Under the pieces are notes generated by a model that made no database searches, was not told the DNA's origin, and worked only from the letters and a program-made list of their open reading frames with translations. DNA of 64,000 nt, taken from assembly GCA_950295325.1 (NCBI GenBank), contig OX485807.1, positions 3,722,501 through 3,786,500 of the forward strand, written 5' to 3'. This document shows positions 12,101-24,956 of this stretch, one piece after another (the stretch's first letter is position 1; every line of letters begins with the position of its first letter). The translations under genes and the position numbers were made by a program. The stretch is from Polytrichum commune. Its lineage: Eukaryota > Streptophyta > Polytrichopsida > Polytrichales > Polytrichaceae.

Positions 12101-13014
12101 CTTTGTTCACAAGGTTGTCATCAACCAAATGCAAACATCTATAAATAACTAAAAATCTATCTCTAGTCATGACATTACATATGATTGGACTCCATAAAAC
12201 AAATTCACTTCTAGCCCAATAGGACTCTACACAAGGATGTTTTTTACACCATGTACAAATGTATAGTCATGAATGCTTTCATTTCATGTGCTTCAATTGG
12301 AAACCTAGCTTCTTCCAATCTTTGTGAACCATCTCTCAAGACTTCACAAGTGTACCTATTTGTCTATTGTTTGATTGCACGAAGTGTATACTTAGTCCAA
12401 ATAAATTGAAGAGTTGGAGGAAAGTGGGCAACCCATCCCATGTGCGTGTATGACCAACGGGAGGGCCTGTGAAGTCCGCCTTTCAAAGGGTTGGAAGTCT
12501 TGAATTTTTTTAACCATATTTCTCCCCTAAACTCATACTTGATATTTATAGCATCACTCTTTTGCCTTTTAGTTGGTCCATTTCATATTGGTGCCACATG
12601 GATCGGGTAAATACCAATGTGGGAATCATGGTTGTTGGACACACATGCTACCAAAGATGGTCTATTTCTTTTCTATGTGGAAAGTGTGTCTTGAATCGGA
12701 TGCTCACATATACCATCATCATCAAAGTCCCCACTACAATCACTATCAACTTGAGGGTCATAAGGTTTGGATTCAGAGTTTGAGAGTTCTTCATCACATG
12801 ATGAATAATTTTCTCCTTGAAGACCAATTTGAGTATCCGAATCATCCTCACAAATGCTCCCCATGGCATAAACAATGTCATCTTCAAGTCTTAAATAAGA
12901 ACACAATGAGATGCATACAAAATGACATATTCTCCATTTGATAATGTGACTACATACATTTGGTTTCCATTGTACAAATCTATGTAGCATGAAGTAACAA
13001 GCCCTAAAACGCAT
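9147..13014 (-). pseudogene. piggyBac-like transposase pseudogene (DDE_Tnp_1_7)
   Basis: Read on the minus strand. An acidic N-terminal stretch (DSDCSGDFDDDG) at 12700-12800 is followed by a TNRY segment. A block at about 12230-12070 carries VESYWARSEF, PIICNVMTRDRFLVI and CLHLVDDN, the usual YW/RF/LH pattern. At about 12010-11920 it reads TTNEMMVRYQ then YLLNKPVKWGLK. After about 2.2 kb it resumes at 9715 with DYKYVYNFDVY, GGYVVAMKNFFTS, GTIIANMIGLP, LLFSTHQH, MHGVDVANQ and RSYKWW. Stops and frameshifts are frequent. The first catalytic aspartate (DE) reads NE and the second (DNFFTS) reads KNFFTS, so the copy is dead. The gap between halves begins at AAG|GTATGC and may be a long intron or an insertion. 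No terminal repeats with TTAA were identified. Confidence 0.75.
10400..10900. repeat. Degenerate minisatellite based on (A)GTCTTCAAAATG
   Basis: Repeated short variants of GTCTTCAAAATG, CTTCGGCCTCGAAATGCC and CCTTAAGTCTTC fill this stretch, with periods of about 15-38 bp. It lies in the gap between the two halves of the piggyBac pseudogene. No coding signal. Confidence 0.6.
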
Positions 13015-16000
13015 TCAATGCTTGCATCATTTTCACCTACAAATTATGATTGGGAAAACCTAGCTATCACATCATAGGTGAAGTGACACATGGGGGTTTT
13101 CACTAGTGAAGGTAAGCATGGCTCCATATATTCATTTTGTTGATTATCTACTAGTTGTTAGGTACAAGGTCTTCACTGGACAATCTTGGTATGTGTCTAG
13201 TTGATAATACTTGTGCTTCAATTGGCTCTCTTTTATCATTTCCTCAAATTGTGTTTGCCTTGGTTTGTCTTCATGACTTGGATGTAGGGAAACCTAGCAA
13301 GGCTTGCATGAACCCTTATAGCTCTTTTGAGAGATTTTCCTTGCCAATGTCATCACCCTTATAATCATTGGTTGCCTTGGAGGTTGAGGAGGGAGGCCAT
13401 GAGTGGCTAGAGGAACCACTACTCCCATTCCTAACGATGGCAGGGAGGTAAATATGTTGAGATACTAACATCAAACGTGCATTTGCCTACAAACAAGTGG
13501 TGAATGAATGTGTGATCCATCAGAAGGACTTTGAAACCTTAAAGGAAGAGGGATTTGGAAACCAACTAATTGAAATTGGGAGGGTGAGCACACAATCTCA
13601 TCAAACTATAGTTGGTTAGGAATTTGGCTTTTATGTGTGAAGGTTGGGGGTGCCGCAAGGTCTTGCTGGCAAAATTGGATTTTGGTATTAGAAAGAGCAA
13701 AATGCAAGGGGTTCAGAGCAATGACCTAAAGCGCATGATGAATTGCAACTTGACCTGATGGTTGTATATGTGGCTCCCCCATGATTGTCCTGTCCACATA
13801 GCCATTTTGATAGAGGTTGACGCATTCGTGTGGGAGCTGCATAACTTGCAGGACCCTTAGATGCCTAGGTCTTGAGCTTTTAGGTTGTAGACTTGTAGCA
13901 TCTTCTTTTGGCTTGTCATGCTAGATCACTTTGCAGAGTTGGTCAATAGCCTCAACCAAAAACCCATCCTCATTGCTATTCTCCCTCCTTTTAGTCCACC
14001 CAAGGCATTATGAGACATGTCTTTGCCAATCATATCGGTAGGTTTTGATCATGATGTTGCTCCTAAAAAATTTGCATGTTTTTGTTTCATCATGGCTTAC
14101 CAAATGACAACAATGGATGAAAATGTGAATTGGATGAAACTAACACATCTATATTCAAGTTTTTCCTCTAAAGCTTAGGGCCCCCTTTTGTACATCTACC
14201 ATTATTTTAAGTTTCTTAATAGCCTTTTTATATGACAAACTAGAGAAATATAATACCTCTCCCTCATGTATATTATTACGCTAATGCCTCAAACATACCC
14301 CTTCTTACACTCATGTTAGTTGGTATGCACCATGAAGAGTCCACCCCCGGGCTTACCTCTAAGTGTATATCAATACTTAATGTACTATTGAAATTATGGA
14401 CTATAATTCTATTTCATATATTTATCACAATTCTTGAAGTTCAATGATTATGAAGCGATCATATTTTTTTATAAAAATTACTATTATATTGATGTGATCT
14501 TAGAATCATTAGCAACAACTTTTCTTTTAGGTACAATAGAAATTGAGCTCTAGAAAGCTTACTTTTTAGATGATCTAATGAAACCACAAGACGCTCCAAG
14601 AATTTAAGGGTTAAGGTAGTTGCACCTATTCTTGACATTTTTGCTAGTTTGAATAATGTAGACAAGATTTGAAGGGGCACTTCTTATAACTATCATGCTT
14701 TTTCTAGGATGATAAGCATGCAATAGATGCAAGATGGTTTACAAATCCAAATCCATGTATTGACGTGGAAGCCGTTTTTCTCATAGTTTTTGGACTTCAT
14801 TTGAATATCGAACTTATTATCCAAGTGAAGATTCCCAAGCTCTCTTTAAATAATCATATTGGTCCCCCAAATTATGTGTACTATTTAACCTAGAACAATT
14901 AACCAATTATGAGCACACATATTTAAACACATGTGCTTTTAGTGTCCGCACTGAGTCCCACACACCATTCAGTTATATGTGTTTGATCAAGATAAGTATC
15001 CAAATTAGAACCACTGACCTTACTTATAGTGATCCAAGTTATGTGCCAATTGTCTCATTCAATTAGCCTTTGAAGTGGTATGGAAGACATGCGGCTCAAA
15101 ATGTTTGACCCATATCTCAACTTCTCGCGGAATCCAAGTTGCAATATTTCAAACCTTATTGCGGTCACATAGGGGCATCCATTTCTGCTACCCACCTTGG
15201 TCATGGTCCAATATTCCAAGCATGTGATAAAGTGCTCTTTGAATAACCAATCATGGCATTGGTCACATATCTAAATGTATTTGTACACATATTTGCACAT
15301 GCCACACTTGCTCGTCAAGTGTAAATATGGCAGATGCATGGCCTGACCCATGTTGGAGACTTCATTCACTTATTTATGCCATGCGTGCTAAGTGGTGGAT
15401 TTGAAGTGTGTATGTATTCTATTCTATGCCTCCACTTGGTTAAATTTATGTTTATGGGAACCATGTAACATATGCTTTGTGTCCAGAATACTTTCGATTT
15501 AAGTGTCCATGATAGACAAACGAGACAAACTGAAATAGGTGCACCTACATTAGCACACAATGAAGGAGACAAAGGTAGAGACGATTGAGTGGAGGCTCCA
15601 ATGTAGGTAGGGCTATATATTTTGCCAACTTTATATTAGAAAACTATATAGAATTGGGCATCATAAGGGGATCATAAGCATGTGTTGCATGTCACCCCTT
15701 TGTGGTCCTAGAGTCTCACGGTCATGAGATTTATGAGATCATGAAAAAACTATTCCAATGATATAATCGACACATAAATCAAATCACTATGAGTACCCAA
15801 ATTCGCTAAAGTGTCAGAACCCCGTCATAAACAAGTGCGAATTCCTAGACTTAAGTTATGCCAAGTGTTGAAAGGAAGAATTCTTAAGAACTTGAAATCG
15901 ATAGTGTCTCATGTGTAGGTAATTTGGACCTTGATCAATACTCATTGGAGAATACACCATGGTCAAGTTAACAATAAGAAGCATTGTTTTTTTTAAACTT

Positions 16001-18840
16001 CAACTACACGGCTTACGGTAAATTATGTGGGCCACACTATATACAAGGAAACCAACACTAAAAACATCAGAGATAATATCGTGCATGCCCACTTCTTTGA
16101 GCTTGCTCCCACTGTTGTTACCGAGCTAAAGAAAGTCTAGTAAAAACATGACCCCAACAGATTCAGGGTTAGTTCATCTCGAGTGGGTCCTTTTTCACTA
16201 ATTCCGGGACCAAATTGACTTTAAAAAATAAATATACATGCTCTAATAGAATTGGCTGTCTTTTCGCCTCAGGTCATAGTGGCAGGGCCCAACTCAAAGA
16301 TGTGAGGGCCTAGCCAGTGTTTGGAAAGATGTTTGGGCATAATCGGTCAACATCCTAGTGGTTTCCAAGTCCAACCGGTTACATGTTGTGATCTTTCAGG
16401 CTTTGCTTTGTCTAATCAAGGTATATTCCATAGATTCCACCAAAAATGATGGGTAATGTTCCTGAAGTCGTGAACTTCCAACCGGTAATTTTTCAAACTC
16501 AACCGGTTCATCTGTAACTAGTGGTCGATTCTCCCCATTCAATGCTGGTAGTAATTGCTTTGGAGTGTCTCAAAGGTCCCTTCCTGATTAGCATCCAAAT
16601 GGGCGTTTGCCAAAAGTGCATATAACTTATAAGTGGGCCACTTTCCTTTGACCTTTTGCAGTTTGTGATGTGTGGCGTTTTGACAAGCTTGTCTTCTGGG
16701 TCCTTAATCCATTCTTGAAGGTGCTGGTTTGTTGGCATAAGATCACATATCCAGACCAAATAAAGAAGAATGTTAGGATAACAAGGGTGTCACACAATTC
16801 GAGCACAATGACACATTATTCAAGGGTTTCCTCGGGCTGCACCTTTCATTCAAACCAAGAATCACGTGTGTTTGCAACATACTCTAAAAACCCCTACATA
16901 CGATTTTTATTTTTGGGGTAAAATTAAGCAATACACGTATTACTTCAATGATAAAAATGTTTGATATTATGTATACATAAAAGATTTCACATTCATAAAT
17001 AGTCATTAACTTAGGTATACCAAAAAAAAACATCTGAATAAAATTTAACCCCTATCATATGTATAATGCAAAACGCTAGCATTCACCAGTGAAGTTGTTT
17101 GAGGGTTTTTCATCGGACACTGGATGTAACTCATAAGCATCTAAGTTTGTAATATATGTTATAGAAGGTAATGCAATTATTGTTTCTAAGTCTACCATCA
17201 AATCATCAATAACATCATATGTCCACTTGTAATTGGTACCTTTTTTGATATCAACATAAGCTAATCTCTGTGTTTGATGGACGGCCCATCGAGTCAATTG
17301 GATCCCTGTAATCTAGCTTATGAATGCCAAACTTTCTATTGTATACTATAAACCCTCCCAACAAACCAAACGTTAATCGGAGTCGTTTATTTGGTCTACC
17401 CCGTTTTTGTTTTATTTTAGCCTCACGTGCTTTCAAACACACCACAATGACAACCAAGGTTTAACATAGCATCATGGTTTACAATGGTAAAGAGTTTCGG
17501 CTTCATATATAATATGCCAACCTTAAATAAGAATCGTCAATCTTTAGATAAAGTTGGATTGTCATTCAATCGATGGCAAATGTACTTTTGAAAAATCTAG
17601 AATTGCCTACATCTACATAAATCACAATGGACTTCACATTAGATTGAATAGATATTTCATGGCTTTCATTTTCATCAACTAGAACATCCAAGACATGTTG
17701 AAGCTCACTTTACATCTTGTTAGAATGTTCATTATATTGGAGTGAATAATGAAGAACATTATTCATTGTTCTTCATGTAAGTCATTTCGAGCTTGTGATT
17801 GCACCCGTTCAGTCTCTATGACAACATTCTTGCATATGTACGCTAAAACTCAAACCCTATTACTGCTTCTTCAATACATGCTTGATGAGATAGAGTTATA
17901 TTTTTGATTTTTTCCCATCATAGTTTCATTCAAAATAGAAAGCTATAATGCTATAAAGTCTAGTGACACCAATATACAAGTAAATATTTTATTTTACATT
18001 AAGGGTCTTCCGTATGTTATGAATATAACTACAAGTTAAATTTTATAACATATGTATACGTAGTATGGCAAAGTCCAAATTAATACTCTTTTTGTGCACT
18101 CATGCATAATCCTATGTGTTTAGTATAGTGCACCCCCAAATGGGGTTCACGTACAAAGTTTGGGGAAGTCTCTTAGTTATGACCTTAAATTTTCTCAAAA
18201 AAGATTATTTGAGAAGTTTTGATGCACTGCTGGAAGGAAAATTGACCTTAGTAAGGTAGAAATACCCAAACTAGTTAACCACCCTCTACCCATGCACTAG
18301 ACCACCGTCATGATAGTGAAGTGCCATTTGTGAAACCGATCATGGCGAGGCTGCCAAGTCAATGCGTGTACACTTAGTGTAGCCAATGGGAGTCAAGTTT
18401 AATGTACTCATGAGTTAACTGGTTTAAGTGATGTTTTGTATGGAAATGCGGATTACCATGTTCGGTGTAGGGAGAATCTAGTGAACGAGTAGGGGGTTTG
18501 ACAACTTTCCACTTTGAAAAATTGTAGAATTTTTTGCACAGCGTAGAAAAATATGAAACAACTTGCATTCTTCATGAATCCTTCTCGTCTATCTTGGAAA
18601 ATTATCTCATGATTGTAAGACCATATCTTCAATGCGAATCACCTTATTTTCATGGTTATGGTATTTCTACCTTATATGGGCTTAGTAAAGCCATACTTTT
18701 CCCCACTTACAACTTTATATATGCACTGCTTTCATACATTCTATCAATATCTGGATAATATGAATGCAATTTGCCATCGCCCTTTGTAGTCTTGTGTGAG
18801 TCTAAAGAGACTGAGATGCTTCTCATTTTGTCTTAGGGCC
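13015..18840. other. Long intergenic stretch without recognised genes
   Basis: No supported exon, RNA gene or element boundary. Short frames exist on both strands; one minus-strand frame near 17400 encodes an AT-hook-like KRGRPNKR, but with no gene structure around it. The base composition is AT-rich, as expected of old repeat-derived sequence. Confidence 0.4.
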
Positions 18841-18841
18841 G

Positions 18842-19413
18842 GTTTACACCATGGACCATGAAGTCGGACCATGGAAGATGGCCCTTTTCCATGGTCCGAC
18901 TTCAAGGTCCAACTTTCATGGTCCAATTTCTCAAAAATTCAATTTACAAAGCCTTTGGGCCCCTCACTAGGTGTAAAGCGCACGTGGACCAAGAGGAATG
19001 ACCATGCACCAAAAAGTGAATGTGCTGATTTTTTAAATATATGTCCGAAAAAGGCAGTTTTAGAAGAAAAAAAAATTAAATCAAAATTGACCATTCTTTT
19101 GTCTTTTCTTGTCTTCATCTTCTCTTCCCCCAAAAAAATTCATGAAAAATATATATTATAAAAATATATATCTACCATGGGCCCTTGTTTTTTTTTTACC
19201 TGAGCACCTCTTTTGCCTCTCCCACCGCAAAACCCATTGAACCATGTCAATGGATAGTGTAGGCCTTAAAATATGTCTTTTGGGGACTTTGAACTTCATG
19301 GTCACTCTGACATTTTTTCCTTGATGTAAACTGAAATGGTCCCGGGACAAGTTCAACAACTAATCACAAATTTCACAAAGCCTTGGGACGATTCCATGGT
19401 CCATGGTGTAAAC
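18842..19413. mobile_element. Non-autonomous TIR DNA element with inner palindrome
   Basis: GTTTACACCATGGACCATG at 18842-18860 is perfectly inverted at 19395-19413. Just inside the left end, AAGTCGGACCATGGAA at 18861-18876 pairs with a perfect inverted copy ending near 18903, giving a nested 16-bp-stem hairpin. No transposase fragment is present. I could not define a clear target duplication, so the superfamily (hAT-like or other) is open. Confidence 0.65.
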
Positions 19414-20006
19414 AACCTCGTAGGATTAAAATTTTGGCAACCCAAAAGCCCTCAAAGATTAGATCGTGGGTCTGATGACATGACATTATTCAGCTGCTAT
19501 CAACCGTTCCATTCTAATAATATTTAGTGGTAGTGCTTCATTGAATCTCAATCGTTTTTCAGGTTGAATCTAATTAATGACAAACATCCGTAAGTTTTAA
19601 TTCTAGCACCTTACATGACATATTCCTGACCCCACCCAACATGGTCACTCACTTCAATAATGTTAAGCAAGGATGTTCCCTTCACTTAATCTGTAAAATT
19701 GAAGGAGCTTATGGTGGGATTAAAGTTTCTGCTTGTTTTCCACTATAATTTGTAGATATGTTTTTCATATGTGGATTCGACATGCATAGCATTACTCAAC
19801 ATTAGGGTGTTACACCTAGTGTTGAAAATTTTGCAAGCTTGATTCCCCACTTATATTAGGCCATCCTTACAAAGTGAACAATATTGAACACCGTGAATAT
19901 TGTTCACTATGCAAGGCCGAATAGGTAGGTGACCTTTTGAATGCTTGAGTCACCAAAAAAGAAATTCCTATTTAGTGTTAATTCTCCAGCTAGCTAGCTT
20001 GCCGCG
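19414..20006. other. Intergenic, nothing recognised
   Basis: No exon or element signal between the TIR element and the Harbinger left end. Confidence 0.4.
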
Positions 20007-20446
20007 TTAGGGCATCGCCAGCCCTGTCCCTGTATCTGCTCCCGGCAGGGCGGGATGCAGGGAGCCCGGGTTTAGGCCGGGAGTGATTGGCGGGAGGGGG
20101 GTCCAGCCCATTGCCCGGCAAGGGCCCCCCGGCACTGTGGTATCCGAGCCACGTAGGCCCCCCGGCACACAGGTGTCACAGCCACCATGGATAAGGAAAT
20201 GTGGAGCCCGGGTGGAGCCCGGGTGTGAGTTTCAAAGGATGGAGCCCGGGTTAGGGTTTAGTAGGAGGTTTTGCTCAAAATTCTTCCTCCAAGAGTTAGC
20301 AAGAGCTACCTCCAAGTTCTAGGGTTTAGGTTCCTCCAAGTTCTTGTTTTCTTTCATAGTTGGTTCCCTTTGTGTTGTAGTTGGGATTCTCATAGTAGTG
20401 GGTACGTATGGAGGCATGGAGGAAAGAGGTCTAGGCGTCTATTGAC

Positions 20447-21706
20447 ATGGCATTACAAAGTGATGAAGATGAAGAGGAGTATGAGGAGGCATTTTTCTCA
20501 ACTATGGTTGCAGCAGTTGTGGAAGAGGTGGAAGGTGAGGCGATGGTGAGACGGAAGCCTGGTGGGAGTACAATGGGGAGGCAGAACATTTTTCGTGACA
20601 GGGAAGCATACCATAACCTCTTGTATTAGGATTACTTTGCGGAGAATCCCACCTATGGTCCGACTCATTTCCGTAGGCGATTTAGAATGAGACGGGAATT
20701 GTACGTTTCCATTATGGATGCAGTGGCGACATGTGATCCATGGTTTGTCCAAGGTGTTGATGCAGTTGGTAGGTTGGGATTGAGCACATTGCAAAAATGC
20801 ACCGCAGCATTGAGGATGCTTGCGTATGGATTGCCTGCAGACGCGTGCGATGAGTATTGTAGATTGGGGGAGTCCACAGCCCATGAGAGCATGCACCGGT
20901 TTGTAAAGGCAGTGCGGGTATGTTTTGAGTCCACTTACTTGAGGCAGCCCACACGTCAAGATTTTGAGCGTCAAATGGCCATCAATGAGGCCCGTGGCTT
21001 CCCCGGTATGTTTGGGAGCATTGATTGTATGCACTGGATTTGGAAGAATTGCCCGGTTGCGTGGCAAGGGCAATTCCAGGACAAGGACAAGAACCGCTCT
21101 ATTATCCTCGAGGCCATAGCTGATCAAAGCTTGTAGATATGGCATGCATTCTTTGGACTCCCCGGGGGAAATAATGATATCAATGTTCTAGATAGATCAC
21201 CTCTTGTTTCCAACCTACTTCGAGGAGAAGGCCGCGATCTCAGCTTCCAAGTCAATGGACATGTCTACCCTCGATTCTACCTTCTTGCAGATGGCATTTA
21301 CCCGCCGTGGGCGTGCTTCGTGCAACCGATCCATGAGCCAATTGGGGAGATGAAAGAGCACTTCACTAAGTGCCAAGAAGGTGCCCGAAAGGATGTCGAG
21401 CGTGCCTTTGGCGTATTGCAAGCGAGGTTTGAAATTTTGAAAAACCCCGTCCGACAATGGGATCTTGCCATAATTGAGGACATCATTATTGCATGTATAA
21501 TCTTGCACAACATGATCATAGAAGATGAGCAAGGATTGTCACTAGAGGCTTTTGGTGATTGGGGCCTTCCGGTTGAGCGGGTGAGGCATCCGCTATCATT
21601 TCGAGAGTTGCAATCAGGCACTAGGGAACTTGAGAATGTTGAGGCACACTTTGCTTTGCGCAATGATCTCATTGAACACTTGTGGATGGTGAAAGGAGGG
21701 CTGTAG
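20447..21706 (+). pseudogene. Harbinger transposase, two in-frame TAG stops
   Basis: A single frame runs from ATG at 20447 to TAG at 21704-21706 and is broken only by TAG at 20627-20629 and TAG at 21134-21136. Motifs: FRRRFRMRRELY; GSIDCMHW with the first catalytic aspartate; PGGNNDINVL with the second; KDVERAFGVLQARF with the glutamate; then LHNMIIEDE near the C-terminus. The expected residues at the stops (by family pattern, Gln or Lys before DYF and Trp before IWHAFF) suggest C-to-T or G-to-A transitions. There is no frameshift, so inactivation is recent. It would cut and paste the element with the help of the MYB-like protein. Confidence 0.88.
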
Positions 21707-21762
21707 ACTTAGATTTACACCATAGGGCTGCAAATTTGAATTCTGATAATATGAGACTCTCT

Positions 21763-22119
21763 TTATTGTGAAAAAAATTGGGCATTGAGGTTTAGGCCAG
21801 TCCCACCATTTCTGTAACCCATCATGTGATTCTCACTAAACGCACCTTGATTTTGACTTAAACCTACACTATGCAAACCATACATAACATTTGTATGTCC
21901 AAATGCACTAGGCTGGGAGCACACATAATCAGTTTGTGGCACTTCTACACTTAGCCCTGCTCTAAAAGTTCTACACTGACTAGGTCCTTCGAGTCTTCTG
22001 TCTTCGCTACCACTGATCGTCTCGTCGCGTTGTGACTCCCCTGCAGCCACTTGGGTGTCCGGGATTGCCGATGTGTCACCCCAGTTCGAGTCCTCTTGAT
22101 CTCCTGCAATCACATGCAA
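21763..22119 (-). CDS. Unidentified exon-like reading frame inside the Harbinger element
   Basis: A 118-codon minus-strand frame rich in Gly, Ser, Gln and Asn (for example DQEDSNWGDTSAIPDTQ, ending NLNAQFFSQ stop). A possible splice acceptor (TGATTGCAG) lies at its start, so it may be a terminal exon. I do not recognise it. It could be the tail of the captured gene, of a second captured gene, or of a Harbinger accessory transcript. Confidence 0.35.
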   Translation of the reverse strand: MHVIAGDQEDSNWGDTSAIPDTQVAAGESQRDETISGSEDRRLEGPSQCRTFRAGLSVEVPQTDYVCSQPSAFGHTNVMYGLHSVGLSQNQGAFSENHMMGYRNGGTGLNLNAQFFSQ

Positions 22120-22778
22120 GTTACACGAATATCAAACACCATAAATAAGCGACGAGTGTTCCAGGAGTATGCCTTCCTGCGTGGAGCATTCTGTCCGTAC
22201 ATGGAGCAATCTGCAATTAAACAACCAATGCTAGTTAGTACTAATCGACCACAGATCGGCTGGGACAGAAAATGCGCATTTCTGGAGACAATTGTGAGGG
22301 AGTTTGGCGTAGCATTCACTGAAATGAGATGGCAAGCAAATACCGAACAACAACAATACAAAGCAAATTGCTTCTACATAAACTACACATACCATGTGTC
22401 AAGTTTGGGCACCACAGTCTTCTCGCTTCGCAGTAGCAAGTCAATATCCTGTAAATGCTAATTACCATTGGTATCTGCCTCACCCCACCTAGGAACTGCA
22501 AGGACAATCATGATGTTAGTTTTTGATACAGTTCTACACACAAGATTGTCACACGTTGGGAATGTCCTGTAAAGGCTAATGATATCAATCTCAACTTCTA
22601 CCTTGTTCAACATAATTATTGAAATATCATCCCTGTTGAGCATGTTTGAAAATGAAAAGGAAAAGTATGGAACGTCTATGATGCCACTTAGTTGACACGC
22701 TTAGGAGTTCAGCAGCAATCTTACCTTCAAAGCCATTCAGCCCAGCCCTGTGCCAATCTGAGCCTGTCAGCAGGTTAC

Positions 22779-24891
22779 CTTGATCACTTTCGAAATGAGC
22801 ATCTCCATGATCGTTCGGGTCTCATAATCACCAATTTGGCCTTCCCGTAAGATATCGGCAGCAACAGGACTTCCACCATATGGACTTTGAATTAGTGCTA
22901 GCCCAACCACTTTATCTTTCAATTCGTTCCAAAACATGGAGCAAGCAGCAGCTGCATCTACTCCTCCTTTGGAATGGCCCAATAACACGACTTTCTTCTG
23001 TGTTCCCCAGTAAAGCTCCTTGATGTGCTCCTTGATCTGTGCTGCATTCTTCTCCACAGCAGCCTATAAAATACCAAACATCTTAGTAAGAAACAACCTC
23101 TCACACTCCATAAGCTAAACATATATTAACTGGTTACTTTCTGTTGTTTGCCATAATTCACAACTTAGGATTCTTCTTGAATCCGCAAATGTGATATGAG
23201 AATTTAGCAACAATCTATAGGCTAATTTGGTTTCCCATGTTGCTGCTACGATTTTTCAACAGCAAAAGTATTGGGGCCATAAAATGAGTATGTTGAGTAT
23301 GGAGCCTAGAATGGTGAAAAATCTTAAGCACATAGTCCAATCTCTTTTATAAACATGTCTTCTTGGTGTCCGTTCTTAGATCCATACTTAATCACATACC
23401 ACACAAACTTAGGTGTCTGATTACGATAAGTAACCGAATTAGGCATGTTCACCTTACTAACTTTCAGCAAGTGGGTATGATGAACATTTCACAACAAGAA
23501 GAAATATTTGGTGGTACATTAGACGTGAATGACGTGCTTTTCTTAAATGGGTAAAATATTATGCATTTGTGAGTGACACATCACTTGCCTCACTATGGAT
23601 TTTTGCAATGTGACAGGCTAGGCCCAGCTTTGAGAAGTGCCTCTTAGTGTCAACAAAATATAGGGGCCCATGATTGCTAAAGAGACCTGCATGATCACAG
23701 ATAACACAGATGATAGTCACTAGCTTCCTACTTAATCTCGCATGCATATGGGGTCTACCTCTTGCACAGTCTTCACCAAAATATAAAGATTGGCTGTAAC
23801 CTTGGCACCAGAAAAAAAAGCTCTCAATGACATGCAAATAGACCTCTCGATGTCGATTGAGACACTTTGTATCATCCTTTTCGCCAATCAATAAAATTAT
23901 TTCTAAGTGAATGAAGCACAATTCAACGGTTCATAACTAGCATACCTGGAATGAGAAGGTATGTAACTGTGTTGGGAAGTATGTGCACACCGTGTCTGCA
24001 TGTAGAACAAAGCTGGTCCTAAGTTTCATTTTGAAGAAGCCACATCACTCAGATGCTAGTGAATGAAGGAGAAAAAACAACCACCTGCGTAGAAAGATAT
24101 GATACTTTACCGTATCTACTCAGAAGACACCACATGCTCATCCCACCCATAGTAATATATATCATAAATCTGCACTTGCCGCCATTATTGAGAGAGAGAA
24201 ACAACCCTCGGTCACTAAAGAGAAACAATATTTGAGGGCCAGTAGGAGTTTAGAGGGTTGCCTCACTCTCAATAATCGATGGGCAATAAAGATTTGGATA
24301 ACATTTGGGCTTCGTGGGTGAGAAGAGTATGCAACTTCACTCCAAAACATACCTTGAAAACCAACTATAGAGAGAAATATTGTACAGTGATTGTTGGACA
24401 ATGCTAACAATGCTTACAATTCAAGGACATACTCTAAAAGCAAAAAGCTTACCAACAACTTTGGCAATCTGGCGCCCTAAATTGGACGCAGACTCCGCAA
24501 ACCTCACTGCAACTCCATTAATCATTGGAAGTGGTGGTAAACACCATGAATCCATGCCTAAACCCAAGCGAGATGAGACCTACAATTTTTTTGTAAATGG
24601 TAAGTAACAACCACTTTGACAATTGGCTAACCTCGCCAGTTGGTCCACATTGCCAATTGCCATTGAAGAAAAAGAAAAAGACCGCCCCCCCCAAAAAGTA
24701 AGGCGAAGGAATGAAGGAAGGCAGACAAACAAAAAAAAATGCAATGTCAATGTTGCAGGCTACAACCTGCAAGTCATCAGATTGTGCGCCAACCTGCACA
24801 GGTAGCACCTGTGACTGGGAATTGATGCTTGGAGCATCAGAAGTCATCTCTTCCATTTGCAAGACTTCATACTGCCCTAATGCTCCACCCT
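22779..24891 (-). pseudogene. Captured alpha/beta-hydrolase (lipase-like) gene fragment, five exons
   Basis: Exons on the minus strand: 24891-24767, 24579-24453, 23995-23946, 23686-23589 and 23063-22779. The last three join in frame. They give HGVHILPNTVTYLLIPG, then LFSNHGPLYFVDTKRHF and HIAKIHSE, then AAVEKNAAQ, YWGTQKKVVLLGHSKGG with the nucleophile elbow GHSKG, and SPYGGSPVAADILREGQI. From memory this resembles a plant alpha/beta-hydrolase family of unknown substrate. The 23589 donor is AG|GCAAGT, a GC-AG intron. The second exon ends in phase 1 while the third needs phase 2, so one exon seems lost. No exons follow GTAACC at 22778, so the catalytic Asp/His part is missing. It lies wholly inside the transposon. 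Confidence 0.8.
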
Positions 24892-24956
24892 CTGCATGTG
24901 GGAGGACATTAGCTTTTACAAACGACTTTTCATTTCAGTATTCCAAGAAATTTACC

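Noticed and set aside
17251-17457. AT-hook-like KRGRPNKR frame
   Set aside because: A lone short motif without exon structure or further similarity.
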